Positions 1 to 8,585 of a stretch of DNA of 19,826 nucleotides are shown one piece after another. The stretch spans positions 1 to 19,826 of the forward strand of contig JADKJR010000018.1 in NCBI GenBank assembly GCA_016720925.1. Direction: 5' to 3'. Position 1 is the stretch's first letter; each line of letters opens with the position of its first letter. The DNA is from Betaproteobacteria bacterium. GTDB taxonomy: Bacteria > Pseudomonadota > Gammaproteobacteria > Burkholderiales > Usitatibacteraceae. The position numbers and the translations under genes are program-made. The notes under the pieces are model-generated. The model was not told the DNA's origin. It was given only the letters and a program-made list of their open reading frames with translations, and searched no databases.

Positions 1-718
1 TACTCACCGAGAGTAGCGCTGTAGACATCCAGTGCGCGCTCGCCATCGAGCTCAAACAGCACATTCTCATCGCAGCGCGTGACTTTCCTCGCCGGGCCGG
101 AAGCAGTACCCAGCCCGCGAATGACCCGCAAGCGAAATGCAGGTCGCGGCCATAGAGTCCGACCGCCACCACGTGATCATCCGTGGCACCCGATGGTCCC
201 AGCGTCCGAGTGCGAACAAATTTTCCGCCATCACCCGCGAGCCCGCCGGAGATTTTCACCTCGCACGGAGGTATCGATTGCACTTTGGCAACCAACGCGC
301 TGCCATTGATCGCCACCCGGTGTTAAAGGCAGAACCGCGAGCGGATTTTCAGCAACGGCGCTTGCGCCGGCCACGCGCCAACCGCAAACGATTCCGGCAT
401 CGACGCAATGCGAATGGTTTTGACGTCAACCATGGTTCGATCAAGCTCGATCGCCGTGACACTGGCAGTGCTGTCGTAAACACGATTGCCGTGTATTTCG
501 CCCGCCGTCGAGCAACCAGCGAACGCGTCACGTGGAAATCGCCGGCGCAGTGCCAACCAGCGCCGGATTCGAGAAGAACCTAACGCCGCCAAATACCAGC
601 GCAATCCGGGACTCAAGACCAGAAGGCTTTGCAGATCCCCATCAGGTTCGACCGTATTTTCAACCAAGACCTGTTGGGTTTCATATGTTCTCCAGTGCTC
701 CAGACTCATGCGTTTCAT
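1..718 (-). CDS. FIST-domain signal transduction protein, partial
   Basis: FIST proteins are cytoplasmic sensors thought to bind small ligands and feed two-component or cyclic-di-GMP circuits. The N-terminal FIST motif is visible: a strand, then FAGCSTAGEIHGN near residues 60-75, followed by an alternating hydrophobic core. Further downstream, in other frames, the C-terminal part shows VAVGLYGRDL, VTRCDENVLFELDGERALD and VYSATLGE, which match the usual FIST pattern of an ELDG-x-x-ALDxY stretch. The likely start is the ATG at 718, reading MKRMSLEHW. The gene runs off the left edge and needs at least three frame changes. It begins only 5 bases after the stop of the HD-GYP regulator gene, so the two are surely co-transcribed. 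The family call is secure; the ligand is unknown. Confidence 0.8.
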
Positions 719-723
719 CAAAA

Positions 724-1722
724 TTATTGCCGCCGGATGTCGAGGATTTCGCTCGGGCGCAAAAACGCAATCACGCACAGCGAGGCGAAGTGACCGCCGC
801 TTTGCTCCGGGATGAATTTTCAGGCGGCTTCAACTGTCCACGCCTTTTGTATGGACGTGTCGAGGTCAAGGCGTCAAAAACATCGGCGACGGCAACTAGT
901 ACGCCCGGAAAGGGAATTTTCTCGCCGGCGATTCCGCGCGGGTAGCCGGACCCGTCGAATTTTTCGTGGTAGGATCCGGCGATTTCCTGCGCCAATTGCA
1001 CCAGTGGTTGCTGCCAGCCAGCAGGCGTTCGCCGATTTCCGCGTGCCGCCGCATGACGGTGAGCTCGCCCGTCATCAGGCGTCCAGGCTAACAGGATGAT
1101 CGGGGCGATTTTGCCGACATCGTGAAGTGGTGACGCGACAACATCATCTCCTGAAATTCCGCCGGAAGCGCATCAATTCCTTGCAATCAGCGCGGAGTGT
1201 TCGACATGCGCGGAAGCATTGCGATCCCGTTTCCGAATCGGTATTCGACCGCCTTGGACAGACCGCGGATAAGGTCGCGTTCGCTCTGAATGATTTTTCC
1301 ACGCACATTCAACTTCGGTCTGCAGCGGCGTCGCGCGATCCGGAGCATTTTTTGAGCGCCGCGAGCAGAAGATTGCGCACGCGGGTGCGAAACTCAATGG
1401 TGTCCACCGGCGGCAGAAATTCCGTGGCGCCGACGGTCAGCGCTTCGCGCCGTGTCGCCTTTTTCATTTTTCGGTCGTGACCGCGATGATCCGGAATATC
1501 GGTGCGACCCGGCATGGCGGTAAATCGGCGGATGAGTTCGAGGCCGTCCATGTTCGGCATCATGTAATCAACCAGCACCAGGTCGGGCATGTTGCAGGTG
1601 CACCAGCCGATTGCCTCAGCGGATCTTCAAAAGGTGACCGGACGCGAGCCAGCGACCGTCTGCGCCAGCGCGGACAGCAACAGGACGTTCGTCGCGTTGT
1701 CATCGATGATTAGGACGGTCAT
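724..1722 (-). CDS. Two-component response regulator, receiver plus HD-GYP phosphodiesterase (RpfG-like)
   Basis: This is an RpfG-type regulator: a phosphoreceiver domain controlling an HD-GYP domain that hydrolyses cyclic-di-GMP. The start at 1722 reads MTVLIIDDNATN, giving the acidic pair of a receiver. The phospho-acceptor Asp lies in LVLVDYMMPNMDG near 1560-1590, and GATEFLPPVD corresponds to the conserved Lys-Pro loop, with the Lys apparently lost to an indel. The HD-GYP part shows PLHDVGKIAPIIL near 1100-1125 (the HD pair), ERLLAG, and YHEKFDGSGYPRG near 945-975, then VAVADVFDALTSTRPYK. The stop is at 724-726. At least four frame changes are required, and because all the metal and phosphoacceptor motifs survive I attribute them to sequencing error. 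The start overlaps the upstream reading frame by an ATGA, suggesting translational coupling, and FIST follows directly. Confidence 0.85.
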
Positions 1723-1925
1723 GGGTTCAAGTGTGCATTGGCGTGCCTGCGATGGTTGATGGGGACGTGTGCTTCCATGCCGGAATGGATCCGCTCACCG
1801 GCGGCGTTTTGCGCCAGCGGACGATCATAGCGCCCTACCATGCTTTCAGCAGCGCGCGGCTTTCTTGATGGCGGCAGATCGTCCCGCGCGGTGAATTCGC
1901 GTAACTTCCCGCTGAAATTGCCCAT
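1719..1925 (-). CDS. Possible C-terminal remnant of a phosphorelay protein
   Basis: This short reading frame ends in a TGA that overlaps the ATG of the HD-GYP regulator. The residues AAGERIHSGMEAHV followed by PINHRR resemble the end of a receiver domain, where AGxxxxxxGMDxHxxKPI is typical. The earlier LREFTARDDLPP and a shifted KKARALLKA resemble an HPt helix pair. A hybrid histidine kinase upstream of an RpfG-like regulator would make sense. No kinase, HATPase or sensor sequence can be found further upstream, so the gene is either truncated or so altered that I cannot follow it. The assignment is weak. Confidence 0.3.
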   Translation of the reverse strand: MGNFSGKLREFTARDDLPPSRKPRAAESMVGRYDRPLAQNAAGERIHSGMEAHVPINHRRHANAHLNP

Positions 1926-2219
1926 TGCGATGGGCAGTTTCGAATTTTATTGCGCAACCCTGCTTATTCCTGAAAATGTGCCGAATCCGTATGCACGCGA
2001 GCGCATGTGCAGGCAAGCGCGCGCTTGCCGGTTTCGTTCACTTCTTCGTGATGTCATGTTGTTTGTCCCCAGCGAGCCTGGATCTCGAGGTGTCGTGCGC
2101 GCACCAGGTGCTCATCGCGGGTATGTATCGGGCACTAGTACATTGACCGCCTTGGCCGCGGAAACAATGGCCATTCATGATGGTGCGATCAGAGGGCTTC
2201 ATGGACACCGGCGACATCT
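1926..2219. other. No recognisable gene
   Basis: I see no convincing coding pattern on either strand, no tRNA and no strong hairpin. The 3' part of a sensor kinase would be expected on the minus strand here if the upstream phosphorelay gene were complete, but none of its motifs is visible. Confidence 0.4.
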
Positions 2220-2480
2220 TTGAAGAAAAAGCGAAGAGCGCCGAAGAAATCAAAAGCGCGCCTTTCCATCGATTTTCAGCATCGCATCGCACTCATTCAG
2301 GTCGACGGCAAGCAGACAGTGGAGGTGTTGCTGTCCAAGATCCCGGGCGATGGTTTTGCGTCGATAGAGAAATTGTGGCGCGATGGTTTCATTCCCCGCG
2401 TGGAGGGCAGGCGGCTGCCGCTGGCGCATTACCGGGCGCTGCCAATATCGCCGCTGGCGTACCGGCGACTTTCAATCTGA
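2220..2480 (+). CDS. Unrecognised basic open reading frame, possibly a fragment
   Basis: The frame begins at a TTG with a lysine/arginine-rich stretch (KKKRRAPKKSK), then shows a protein-like segment with SIDFQHRIALIQVDGKQ, IPGDGFASIEKLWRDGF and RVEGRRLPLAHYRAL. After about residue 75 the more protein-like reading moves to the next frame (AANIAAGVPATFNLTEASRVPPE), suggesting a longer frameshifted gene to about 2697. I recognise no family. There is no clear ribosome binding site and the opposite strand also has moderately open frames, so strand and reality are uncertain. It stands alone on the plus strand among minus-strand genes. Confidence 0.3.
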   Translation: MKKKRRAPKKSKARLSIDFQHRIALIQVDGKQTVEVLLSKIPGDGFASIEKLWRDGFIPRVEGRRLPLAHYRALPISPLAYRRLSI

Positions 2481-2803
2481 CCGAAGCCAGCAGGGTTCCG
2501 CCAGAGTCTAAGTCTTTGCTCGGGCCGGAAGGCGATGGTCTCGCCGTCGCCATTGAGCGTCAAGACAGTCGCGGAATTTGTCAGCCATCCCGAGCGCGTG
2601 CGCAGACATCATTGGGCATTTCCGGCGCGGCGCGCGCAAAAGAATTCTGGGCCGCGACCTCGGACTTTCCGGCGGGCTGCGCAATGTCGATTGAATAAAA
2701 CACAAGGACTGGCGCGGCTTTCCGGCCTAAAATGCCCGAAAGCCCCGCCAGATCTAGGGTTTATGTTGATTGCCGGAATCACTATCAGTCAATCGCAATT
2801 GAT
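2481..2803. other. No confidently assigned gene; tail of the unknown frame and spacer
   Basis: The first 200 bases may hold the shifted continuation of the unknown plus-strand frame, stopping at a TAA near 2696. From about 2700 to 2803 the sequence is more AT-rich and has no coding pattern. It separates that region from the end of the minus-strand sulfur operon. Confidence 0.35.
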
Positions 2804-2822
2804 GGCAGGTTCCTGACCTGCC
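2804..2822 (-). terminator. Hairpin just downstream of the DsrE-like gene
   Basis: A perfect 7-base inverted repeat (GGCAGGT, 5-base loop, ACCTGCC) lies about 28 bases past the stop of the last gene of the sulfur operon. Position fits transcription termination or mRNA 3'-end protection, but no T-run follows on the minus strand, so intrinsic termination is not established. Confidence 0.35.
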
Positions 2823-2849
2823 TCACGATTCAAATGCAACCACCGGCAT

Positions 2850-3269
2850 TCAGTACGACAGCGCTTTCACATTCGGCTTCAGCAGGTGCGCAGCCACGTC
2901 GCCGGAGTTTTGCAGCGCTGATGCCTTCCATCAGGTCCGGCGGGTTTCAGTCGCTGTTAGGCAGGAACAAGGCGCAGACTTCGACCTTAGCGCCAGCTTT
3001 CAACAGGCCTTACAGCATGTCACTAGGGGTCACGTTGCGTGGCTTGAAGAGCGTGGATTCCTTATTTCTTGACCGCCAGTTGGCCGCCCTCGCTGCATAG
3101 CAGCACGCGCACACCGGCTTTCTGTTCGACGGCTTGCGTCGCCATTTACTAACGCCATGCCCTGCGTTTGCGGGTTGCCGGGTTAGTGTGACAGAAAGTT
3201 CCGTCGCGGTTTCCGCGTGAAGCAATGCGCACGAAGGCCCAGCGCGAGGACGATGGACGGCTTTTTCAT
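2850..3269 (-). CDS. Exported DsrE-like sulfur-relay protein
   Basis: DsrE-family proteins are small alpha/beta proteins that carry or transfer sulfane sulfur. Joining frames gives about 139 residues: MKKPSIVLALGL opens a signal peptide, followed by TATEL, a first strand with TNPATQ-like residues, GVRVLLCSEGGQLAVKK, NVTPSDML, KAGAKVEVCALFLPNSD and the end LKPNVKALSY. The two cysteines in VLLCSEGG and VEVCALFLP are at the positions usual for DsrE-like proteins of this subgroup. The start is ATG 3269, preceded by CCGGAG at a 10-base gap; the stop TGA is at 2850-2852. At least three frame changes are needed. It is the last gene of the operon, 88 bases after the rhodanese protein. DsrE proper is cytoplasmic, so an export signal is notable. 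An alternative name is DsrE/F-like or sulfur reduction protein. Confidence 0.72.
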
Positions 3270-3357
3270 TGTTTTTGAACTCCGGAAAATTAAACAGATT
3301 GGCCGAGGCGGGAAGAGCGCACCCCCGTGTTGGCAGCAGTGTTGTGTAGATGGCGAA

Positions 3358-4518
3358 CTATTTCTTTTCGGTGATCGTGTACTCGCCATTGCCGGCAAAC
3401 TTGATGTCGGCATCGATGAAGTAAGCCTGTACTTTTCCCCAGTAGCTTCACGGTGTCATAGGCCTCGCCAGGTGGGCGCCCGTACCGCAAATAAAGACCA
3501 CGGGTTTGTCGGTGGGCAACGTAGAAAGTTTCTTCTCAAGCTCGTTGATGGGGATATTCACGGCGCCCTTGGCGGTTCCGGCAGCGAACTCTTTTGCGTC
3601 ACGCACATCGACCAGCATGATCGATCCGGGATTTTCCTTCCAGACCTTTTCAAACGAGGCGACAGTGACCGGGCCCTTTTCTTTTCCCGGTACCAATGGG
3701 CTGCGGACTTGACGCCGCCGCGCTGGTGCCAGAGGACATGAAGTTGCGGCTGTTGCCGTGGCGGGGCGCCGATGCGGTTTTTCCCACTCCGGATAGCCCG
3801 GCGGATAGGTGAGGACCGTTGGTATGACCAAGCTTCTTGGCCTTCTCCGCCGATTTGTCGGACAGCACGCATTCCATGCCGCCACAGTAGTAGATCAGTG
3901 GCGTGGCTTTGTCGGCAGGAAGCTTGTCGATGTTCTTGTCAAACTCGCTGTCGGAAATGTTGAGGGCGGTTGGAATCATGCCTTTCTCGGCGACGCGTTT
4001 CGGTCGTGCGTCGATCAGTACGTAAGCGGCTTTTTCATCCGATCAGCTTCTTGACATGCGCGGCGGACACCAATATCTGAGCGCCCTTCGCCTTCCAGTC
4101 CGGTGAGCCGGCCGCATAGACCTTGATATTGGTGTAGCCCAGTTTTCGGCCTTGAATGCGGAATTGTGGCTGAGCATGCATTCGAGACCACCACAATGGA
4201 AGAGCAGCAGCGTGGCCTTGTCGGCGGGGAGCTTGTCGACATTTTTGTCGAATTACTATCAGGAATATTTACCGCACCGAGGATGTGGCCCGGATCGTAT
4301 TGGCGCGCGGCGGGACGCGGGTCGATGATCATCACGCCCTTCTTTGGCGGGATATCGACGTTCTGGCGCATGAAATCGAAATCAACCAGGGTCTTGTAGT
4401 AGCCAGCCTTGACATGGATGGCGGCGGGCTGTACAACCGCGGCCGTCGAGAATACGACGGGACTGAGGGCGAGGGCCGCGAGTATCGCGGTCAGCAGGGT
4501 CATGCGTTTGGCATTCAT
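3358..4518 (-). CDS. Exported protein with three rhodanese domains
   Basis: About 386 residues when frames are joined. Residues 1-27 (MNAKRMTLLTAILAALAL...) form a signal peptide. Domain 1 has VMIIDPRPAARQYDPGHILGAVNIP and an active-site loop FHCGGLECMLS. Domain 2 has VLIDARPKRVAEKGMIPTA and YYCGGMECVLS. Domain 3 has IMLVDVRDAKEFAAGTAKGA and FICGTGARSGEA, then ends in EYTITEKK before a TAG at 3358-3360. Rhodaneses move sulfane sulfur between donors and thiol acceptors through the loop cysteine. Domains 1 and 2 share long identical stretches (DKLPADKAT, CGGxEC), so they arose by duplication; domain 3 is more divergent. The ATG at 4518 has AAGGAGA five bases upstream. It lies 28 bases after the YeeE/YedE gene. 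At least four frame changes, including one between domains 1 and 2 near 4035, are likely read errors. Confidence 0.85.
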
Positions 4519-4546
4519 AAGGTTCTCCTTGAACGTGCGACAGAAT

Positions 4547-5772
4547 TTACATCAGAGTGAATTTTTCAGTGGATTCGTTGTAGCGCACCAATGCATACCA
4601 GAGCAGCAGCAGGCCGCCGCCAATGGCCAGCGTCATCTGAGTTGCCGAGCATTTCGGGAAGGTAGGCCTGAAAGCCGACCGGGTCATTTCAAAGTCTCTA
4701 CATTGGTTTCGTCAAGTCGAGGTGAGGCCGAATTTCTTGAACAAGGGCGCTCGCGGTGGATCCGGCCCAGGAGAAAGAAAATCGTCACCCAAGCTTGCTG
4801 TGACCCTCGCCCATGCGCCAAAGCGAGCCCGATGCGCAGCCGCCGGCAAACACCATGCCGATACCAAAATCAGGCCGCCGACCAGCGAGCCAATCCAGAA
4901 CGTGGCGGGAATGGCGAGGTAAGGATCGATCACCTTTTTCTGGAAAAGCAATGCGGCGATCGGCATGCCCACGGCCAGTGCCAGAATCACCGCCTTGGTC
5001 ATCGCGCCTTCACCGGTAATGAAGGGTCGCGGAAGGCGCGGGCAAAGCACAGGCGCGAGCTGCGCATGATGTAGCCGATGGCGAATCCGGCCACGACAAT
5101 CACCGCACGCGCGGCCAGTTGCTCGTTGGCCGAGCCGTACCAATTCGTGGCCCAGATCAAAACGCCGACGACCACCACAAGTCCCAGCAGGGGATATTTA
5201 CGTTTGACGCCATCCGGAACCGTGATCGAGGCGGCGCCTTCGATTCCCCAGTCGATATTTTCCAGCGTCCACAACAAAAGCTAGACGCCAATGGCCGCGC
5301 CCGCAGGCGGGCAAACCCACATCGCCCAGCCCGCGGGAGAAGGTGCAGCACCGGATTGAAAAGCCACCGGTTGTGCAGCCGCCGGCCAAACGGCGCGCCG
5401 ATGCCGAGCTTCCACCCGGCTGCCAGATGTGCTCCAGTTTGGGCGCGAGATTGGGCGTGAACTGACCCGACAGCAATGCCGCCGCGAATGCACCCACCAC
5501 CAGCATGATATTCATCGGCGACATGCGGTGCATGATGAAACTATCCGAGTCATGGGAACGCCGATCAGTGGCCGAGGCCGATCAGGTTGTTGAACCAGTC
5601 GCCCCGGAATTTGACGCCGCAAAACGCCCCTACGCAATCCACTGAGCATCAGGCCGATGATCACGAGTATCAGCAGGAGGCGCCGACGAAAGGTGACCAT
5701 TCCTTGGCGACGACTTTTTCGTAGTCCGATTTGGAAGCCGGCCAGCCAGCCGGCTTCACTCTTAGCGCTCAT
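4547..5772 (-). CDS. YeeE/YedE family transporter (thiosulfate-type)
   Basis: Family members are polytopic inner-membrane channels; the characterised TsuA imports thiosulfate by relay between conserved cysteines. Joining frames from ATG 5772 (MSAKSEAGWLAGFQIGL, with AAGGAG upstream) gives about 408 residues. Visible landmarks are GAFAAALLSGQF, GGCTTGGFFNP (Cys codon 5375-5377), YGSANEQL, IGYIMRSSRLCFARAFRD (Cys codon 5047-5049), VGMPIAALLFQ, and FAGGCASGSLWRMGEGH (Cys codon 4836-4838). After LFKKFGLTST the frame changes, and the last membrane helix is LAIGGGLLLLWYALV, ending TLM then TAA at 4547-4549. The three cysteine sites match those conserved in this transporter family. At least five frame changes are present; one is a T5 run read as T4. 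No TusA-like partner gene follows, but rhodanese and DsrE genes do. Confidence 0.85.
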
Positions 5773-5788
5773 CTGTTTTTCTCCTTGC

Positions 5789-6256
5789 TTATCGTTGGCG
5801 ACATATCGCGCGCGGCAGGCCCCGCGGCTGAATGGCACCGCGCGCCGCCAGCAGGGCAACGATCCAGCTGCAACTAGCCGGTGCGTCGCCGTCCTTGGCG
5901 CCTTTGTTGAGGAAGGCTGCGACGTCATCCAGCAATTCCTGGTCCGGCGCATCCGCAAACTTCTCGGCGGCCTTGTTGCCGGCTTTGATCTTGGCACGGT
6001 AGGCCTTGCTGACATATTCCTTGACCGTATCCTTGCCTTTCGCGTGCTTGTCGGCCTTCAGATATGCGGCCCACTCGGCCTTTGTCTTCGTGCTTGGGTT
6101 GATGGACCCGATCGGCGCGGCGAGATGGCAGGTGGTGCAGACGGCACGGTAATAGACGCGACCGCGTTTCCAGTCGGCATCGTAGGCCTGGGCGGACAAT
6201 GAAGTGCCAAGCAGGGCCAATACGGCTGCTGCGGCAAGAGTGTGGTTGAGTTTCAT
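5789..6256 (-). CDS. Small exported monoheme cytochrome c
   Basis: A signal peptide (residues 1-24, ending LSAQA) leads to a mature domain with one heme site, CTTCH at residues 40-44. The C-terminal helix ELLDDVAAFLNKG is the usual cytochrome c end. The start ATG 6256 has AAGGAG upstream. The mature domain contains no methionine, so the usual Met axial ligand is missing; His71 in DKHAKG is the only other histidine. The frame remains open to 5789, but residues after DGDAPASC look non-coding, so the true stop is probably near 5865. The gene sits between the cytochrome b and the YeeE/YedE transporter with short gaps, which suggests it carries electrons to or from the octaheme enzyme. The role is inferred from context only. 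Confidence 0.85.
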   Translation of the reverse strand: MKLNHTLAAAAVLALLGTSLSAQAYDADWKRGRVYYRAVCTTCHLAAPIGSINPSTKTKAEWAAYLKADKHAKGKDTVKEYVSKAYRAKIKAGNKAAEKFADAPDQELLDDVAAFLNKGAKDGDAPASCSWIVALLAARGAIQPRGLPRAICRQR

Positions 6257-6289
6257 GGTTTTGCTCCTTGGTGATTTAGGGTTTGCGGA

Positions 6290-6886
6290 TTATTCAGCTT
6301 CTTCCCAGCCGGTGATCATGGTCTTGACTTGGGAGGTGACCTTGTGACCAGTGGTGGCGAGATAAAGATGCGAGATCAGGAATGCCAGCATCAGGAAGGC
6401 GCCGACGGTGTGGCCGACAGCAATCCATTCAAGCTGCAGTTTGGTGAGTCCCCACGCGGCCCAATCGGCATAGAAAAGATAGAGCCAGCCGGTAAACCAG
6501 ATGAGCGGACTGAGCATCGTCAGAATGGCGAGGTAGGTCAGCCGTTGCAGGGGGTTGTGCTTGTTGATATGGCTCGGCTTGAACGGATGGGGTTCGTGCT
6601 TGAAGATGCCGGACGAATAGAACTTCGCCATCACGAAAATTTTCTCCCTCGTCGGGATGTAGTGCCGCCATTCACCGGTGGTGAGATGCCAGAAGATCGC
6701 GAAAATCCACAATCCCACCAGCGACCAGGCGGCGATGACTGGTAGGCCACCGCCTTTTTCGAAGCCGAAGTTGGTATAAGTGCCGTGGATTTCAAAGCCG
6801 GTAAGCATCAGGAAGATGATCAGGGCGGCCTGCGACCAGTGCCAGAAGCGCTCGAAGGCCTTGAAGATGTAAACGCGTTGTGTCAT
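6290..6886 (-). CDS. Four-helix membrane cytochrome b (thiosulfate reductase / formate dehydrogenase gamma type)
   Basis: An intact 198-residue frame, one of the few without a frame change. Four hydrophobic helices lie at about residues 16-34, 50-70, 117-139 and 155-177. Histidines suited to bind two b hemes are His16 (FWHWSQAAL), His67 and His75 (WHLTTGEWRHY), His159 (VGHTVGAF) and His173 (ISHLYLATTGH). This is the pattern of dihaem cytochrome b subunits that link the quinone pool to periplasmic reductases or dehydrogenases. The ATG at 6886 follows CCGGAGAA. It lies 42 bases after the octaheme cytochrome gene and 33 before the small cytochrome c, so it is most likely the quinol-side subunit for the octaheme enzyme. 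Confidence 0.92.
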   Translation of the reverse strand: MTQRVYIFKAFERFWHWSQAALIIFLMLTGFEIHGTYTNFGFEKGGGLPVIAAWSLVGLWIFAIFWHLTTGEWRHYIPTREKIFVMAKFYSSGIFKHEPHPFKPSHINKHNPLQRLTYLAILTMLSPLIWFTGWLYLFYADWAAWGLTKLQLEWIAVGHTVGAFLMLAFLISHLYLATTGHKVTSQVKTMITGWEEAE

Positions 6887-6928
6887 GTGAGTTCTCCGGA
6901 ATTCGTCTTGTTTCGCATTAGGTTCAAC

Positions 6929-8537
6929 TTAGCGCTTGCGATGAACGACACGCAACGCGCCGTGGCCGAGTACGCCGAGCAAAGTCAGCAGGACAATGCC
7001 CCAGCCGGCGGTGTCGACGAATCTGTTGGAATCTCGACCGGGCAGATACACACCCTGTATGCCGGCGAGCCGCCCATCCTTGGCGTGGCATGCCACACAT
7101 CCCAGCGCTTTTTCTTTCGGCGCAACCATGTGGGTAATCGGCCACGACATTTCAGTCTTGATGAATTCAAATTTGCCCGAATATGGCGCGCCCGAATCCT
7201 TCATGCCGACCGGTATGGCTTTGTCCCACGCCAGGTTTTTCCAGAAGCCGGTATCGTCATTGCCGGCGGTGTGCGGCGTGATCAGTGTCTTGTTGATTGG
7301 GTCATAGGGTTGCGAGCCGCGGAAAACCTTCATCGGCCAGATCAGCGATTTCCCGTCGGTCGGGCTGCCGCCGAGTTTGTTGATCGGTGTGCGCTGGTCG
7401 GTCTTCTCGATCTTGTCAGAAAGCAGCGTGTACTCGACGTGACCGTTGAACCACGCATACTCCGGCTTCACGTTTTCGGCCAGTGTGAAATCGCCCTTGC
7501 GCGATTCGTAGGTGATGCGACCCTTGGCGTCCTTGCGGGTGATTTGCTGGCCCTGCTCGTCTTTTTGGCCCGCCGTGGACCAGTCCCAGGTCATCTTGGT
7601 GGCAACGCCGCCGCGTGCAAAAGCTGGAATGTGGCAGGTTTGGCAGGCAAGTTTGGCGGTATGCTGGTTGAGGCGCGGTTCTTTCTTGTGCGGGGCGTTG
7701 TTATGACAAGCCACACAGCTTGCAGGGTTGCCGTTGCTGGCCCGGCCGGGCATGTGCGCACCCTTGGTATCTTTTGCGGTCGGCGTGTAGCGGCTGCCGG
7801 CCACATCATGGCTCGATGTCTTATGACAAGAGGCACAGGTGAAGTCCAGCCCTGTCGCATCCATATGCACATCTAGCTCTTTGTCGGGCGCGGACATGGA
7901 ACTGTCCAGATCGCCGTGCTTGACGCCATCGCCGCCGCCGCCGAAGAAATGGCAGGCGCCGCAGGTATCACGGCTGGATTTGCCGACTTTCTGTGCGATT
8001 TTCCGGAGGTCGATCGCCTTCAGAATCTTGCCTGAACCGGCCGGAATTCCATTTCTTTGGTAACGACGTTGCCTGCCAGGCCGGTGGTTTCTTGTAGTTG
8101 CCCGTGGTGTCGTGGCAGGCCAGACAATCGACATTTTCTTCGGACTTGAAGTCAAAGCTGGCATCTTTCCAGCCGTAACCGATGTGGCAGCTGGTACAGG
8201 ACGCATAGTTGGAGGCAATCGAGATACAGAAGTTGTTGAGGATGGTTTTCTTGCCCAGCATCTGCTTCGTATCAGGGTTCAGGTATTCCCATTTCCAGTG
8301 TTTGGTGCGGTGAATCTGGCCAGCGGCCTCCGTGTGACAGACCAGACAGGCTTTGGTCACTTCCGGGCCGGACTTGAATTGGCCCTGCAACTCCTTGAAT
8401 TTGCTGTGATCAGCGGTGGTATTGAGCTTGAGCGGCTTGGGTTCCGTTTTGGCTTCTTCGGCCAACACGGAGCCAGCAACCGCCAGCCAGGCAGCGCAGC
8501 ACGTAACGAGCGCAAGTCGGGTAAACGCGGGATTCAC
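6929..8537 (-). CDS. otr: Octaheme tetrathionate reductase family cytochrome c, membrane-anchored
   Basis: About 535 residues. A signal peptide (to about residue 26, ...SVLAEE) precedes eight heme sites in order: CLVCH (64-68), CTSCH (114-118), CLACH (138-142), then CGACH, CASCH, CVACH, CQTCH and CVACH. Segments such as NNFCISIASNYASC, ACHFFGGGGDGVKHGDLD and TWDWSTAGQ are typical of the OTR family, whose Shewanella member reduces tetrathionate, nitrite and hydroxylamine in vitro. The C-terminus carries an extra hydrophobic helix, GWGIVLLTLLGVLGHGAL, with a basic tail, implying a periplasmic enzyme tethered to the membrane. I chose the GTG at 8537 because AGAAGGAG lies six bases upstream; an upstream in-frame ATG at 8582 would remove the fit to the promoter. 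One frame change lies between about 8045 and 8090. It is the first gene of the operon. The physiological substrate is not shown by sequence. Confidence 0.9.
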
Positions 8538-8541
8538 GAAT

Positions 8542-8550
8542 GCTCCTTCT
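8542..8550 (-). promoter_or_regulatory. Ribosome binding site deciding a GTG start
   Basis: On the minus strand AGAAGGAGC ends four bases before the GTG at 8537. This strong Shine-Dalgarno site supports GTG rather than the ATG at 8582 as the start of the octaheme cytochrome. Confidence 0.75.
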
Positions 8551-8585
8551 GATAGGGCGAAAGGTCCGCAAAAGACGGACAATTC

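Noticed and set aside
3358..4518. Two or three separate rhodanese genes rather than one
   Set aside because: The break between domains 1 and 2 has no ribosome binding site or start, and a one-base frame change restores a continuous KKLIG...EKAAYVLIDARP linker. Only the first domain has a signal peptide.
4547..4687. A separate 46-residue single-helix small protein between the transporter and the rhodanese gene
   Set aside because: Reading through a frame change after LFKKFGLTST gives DPVGFQAYLPEMLG and then the same helix, which fits the missing last membrane segment of the YeeE/YedE transporter. It is the C-terminus of that gene.
6785..7876. Long plus-strand open frame of 363 codons
   Set aside because: It lies opposite the octaheme cytochrome and cytochrome b genes, whose heme motifs and membrane helices are unambiguous. 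It is a shadow of high-GC coding sequence.
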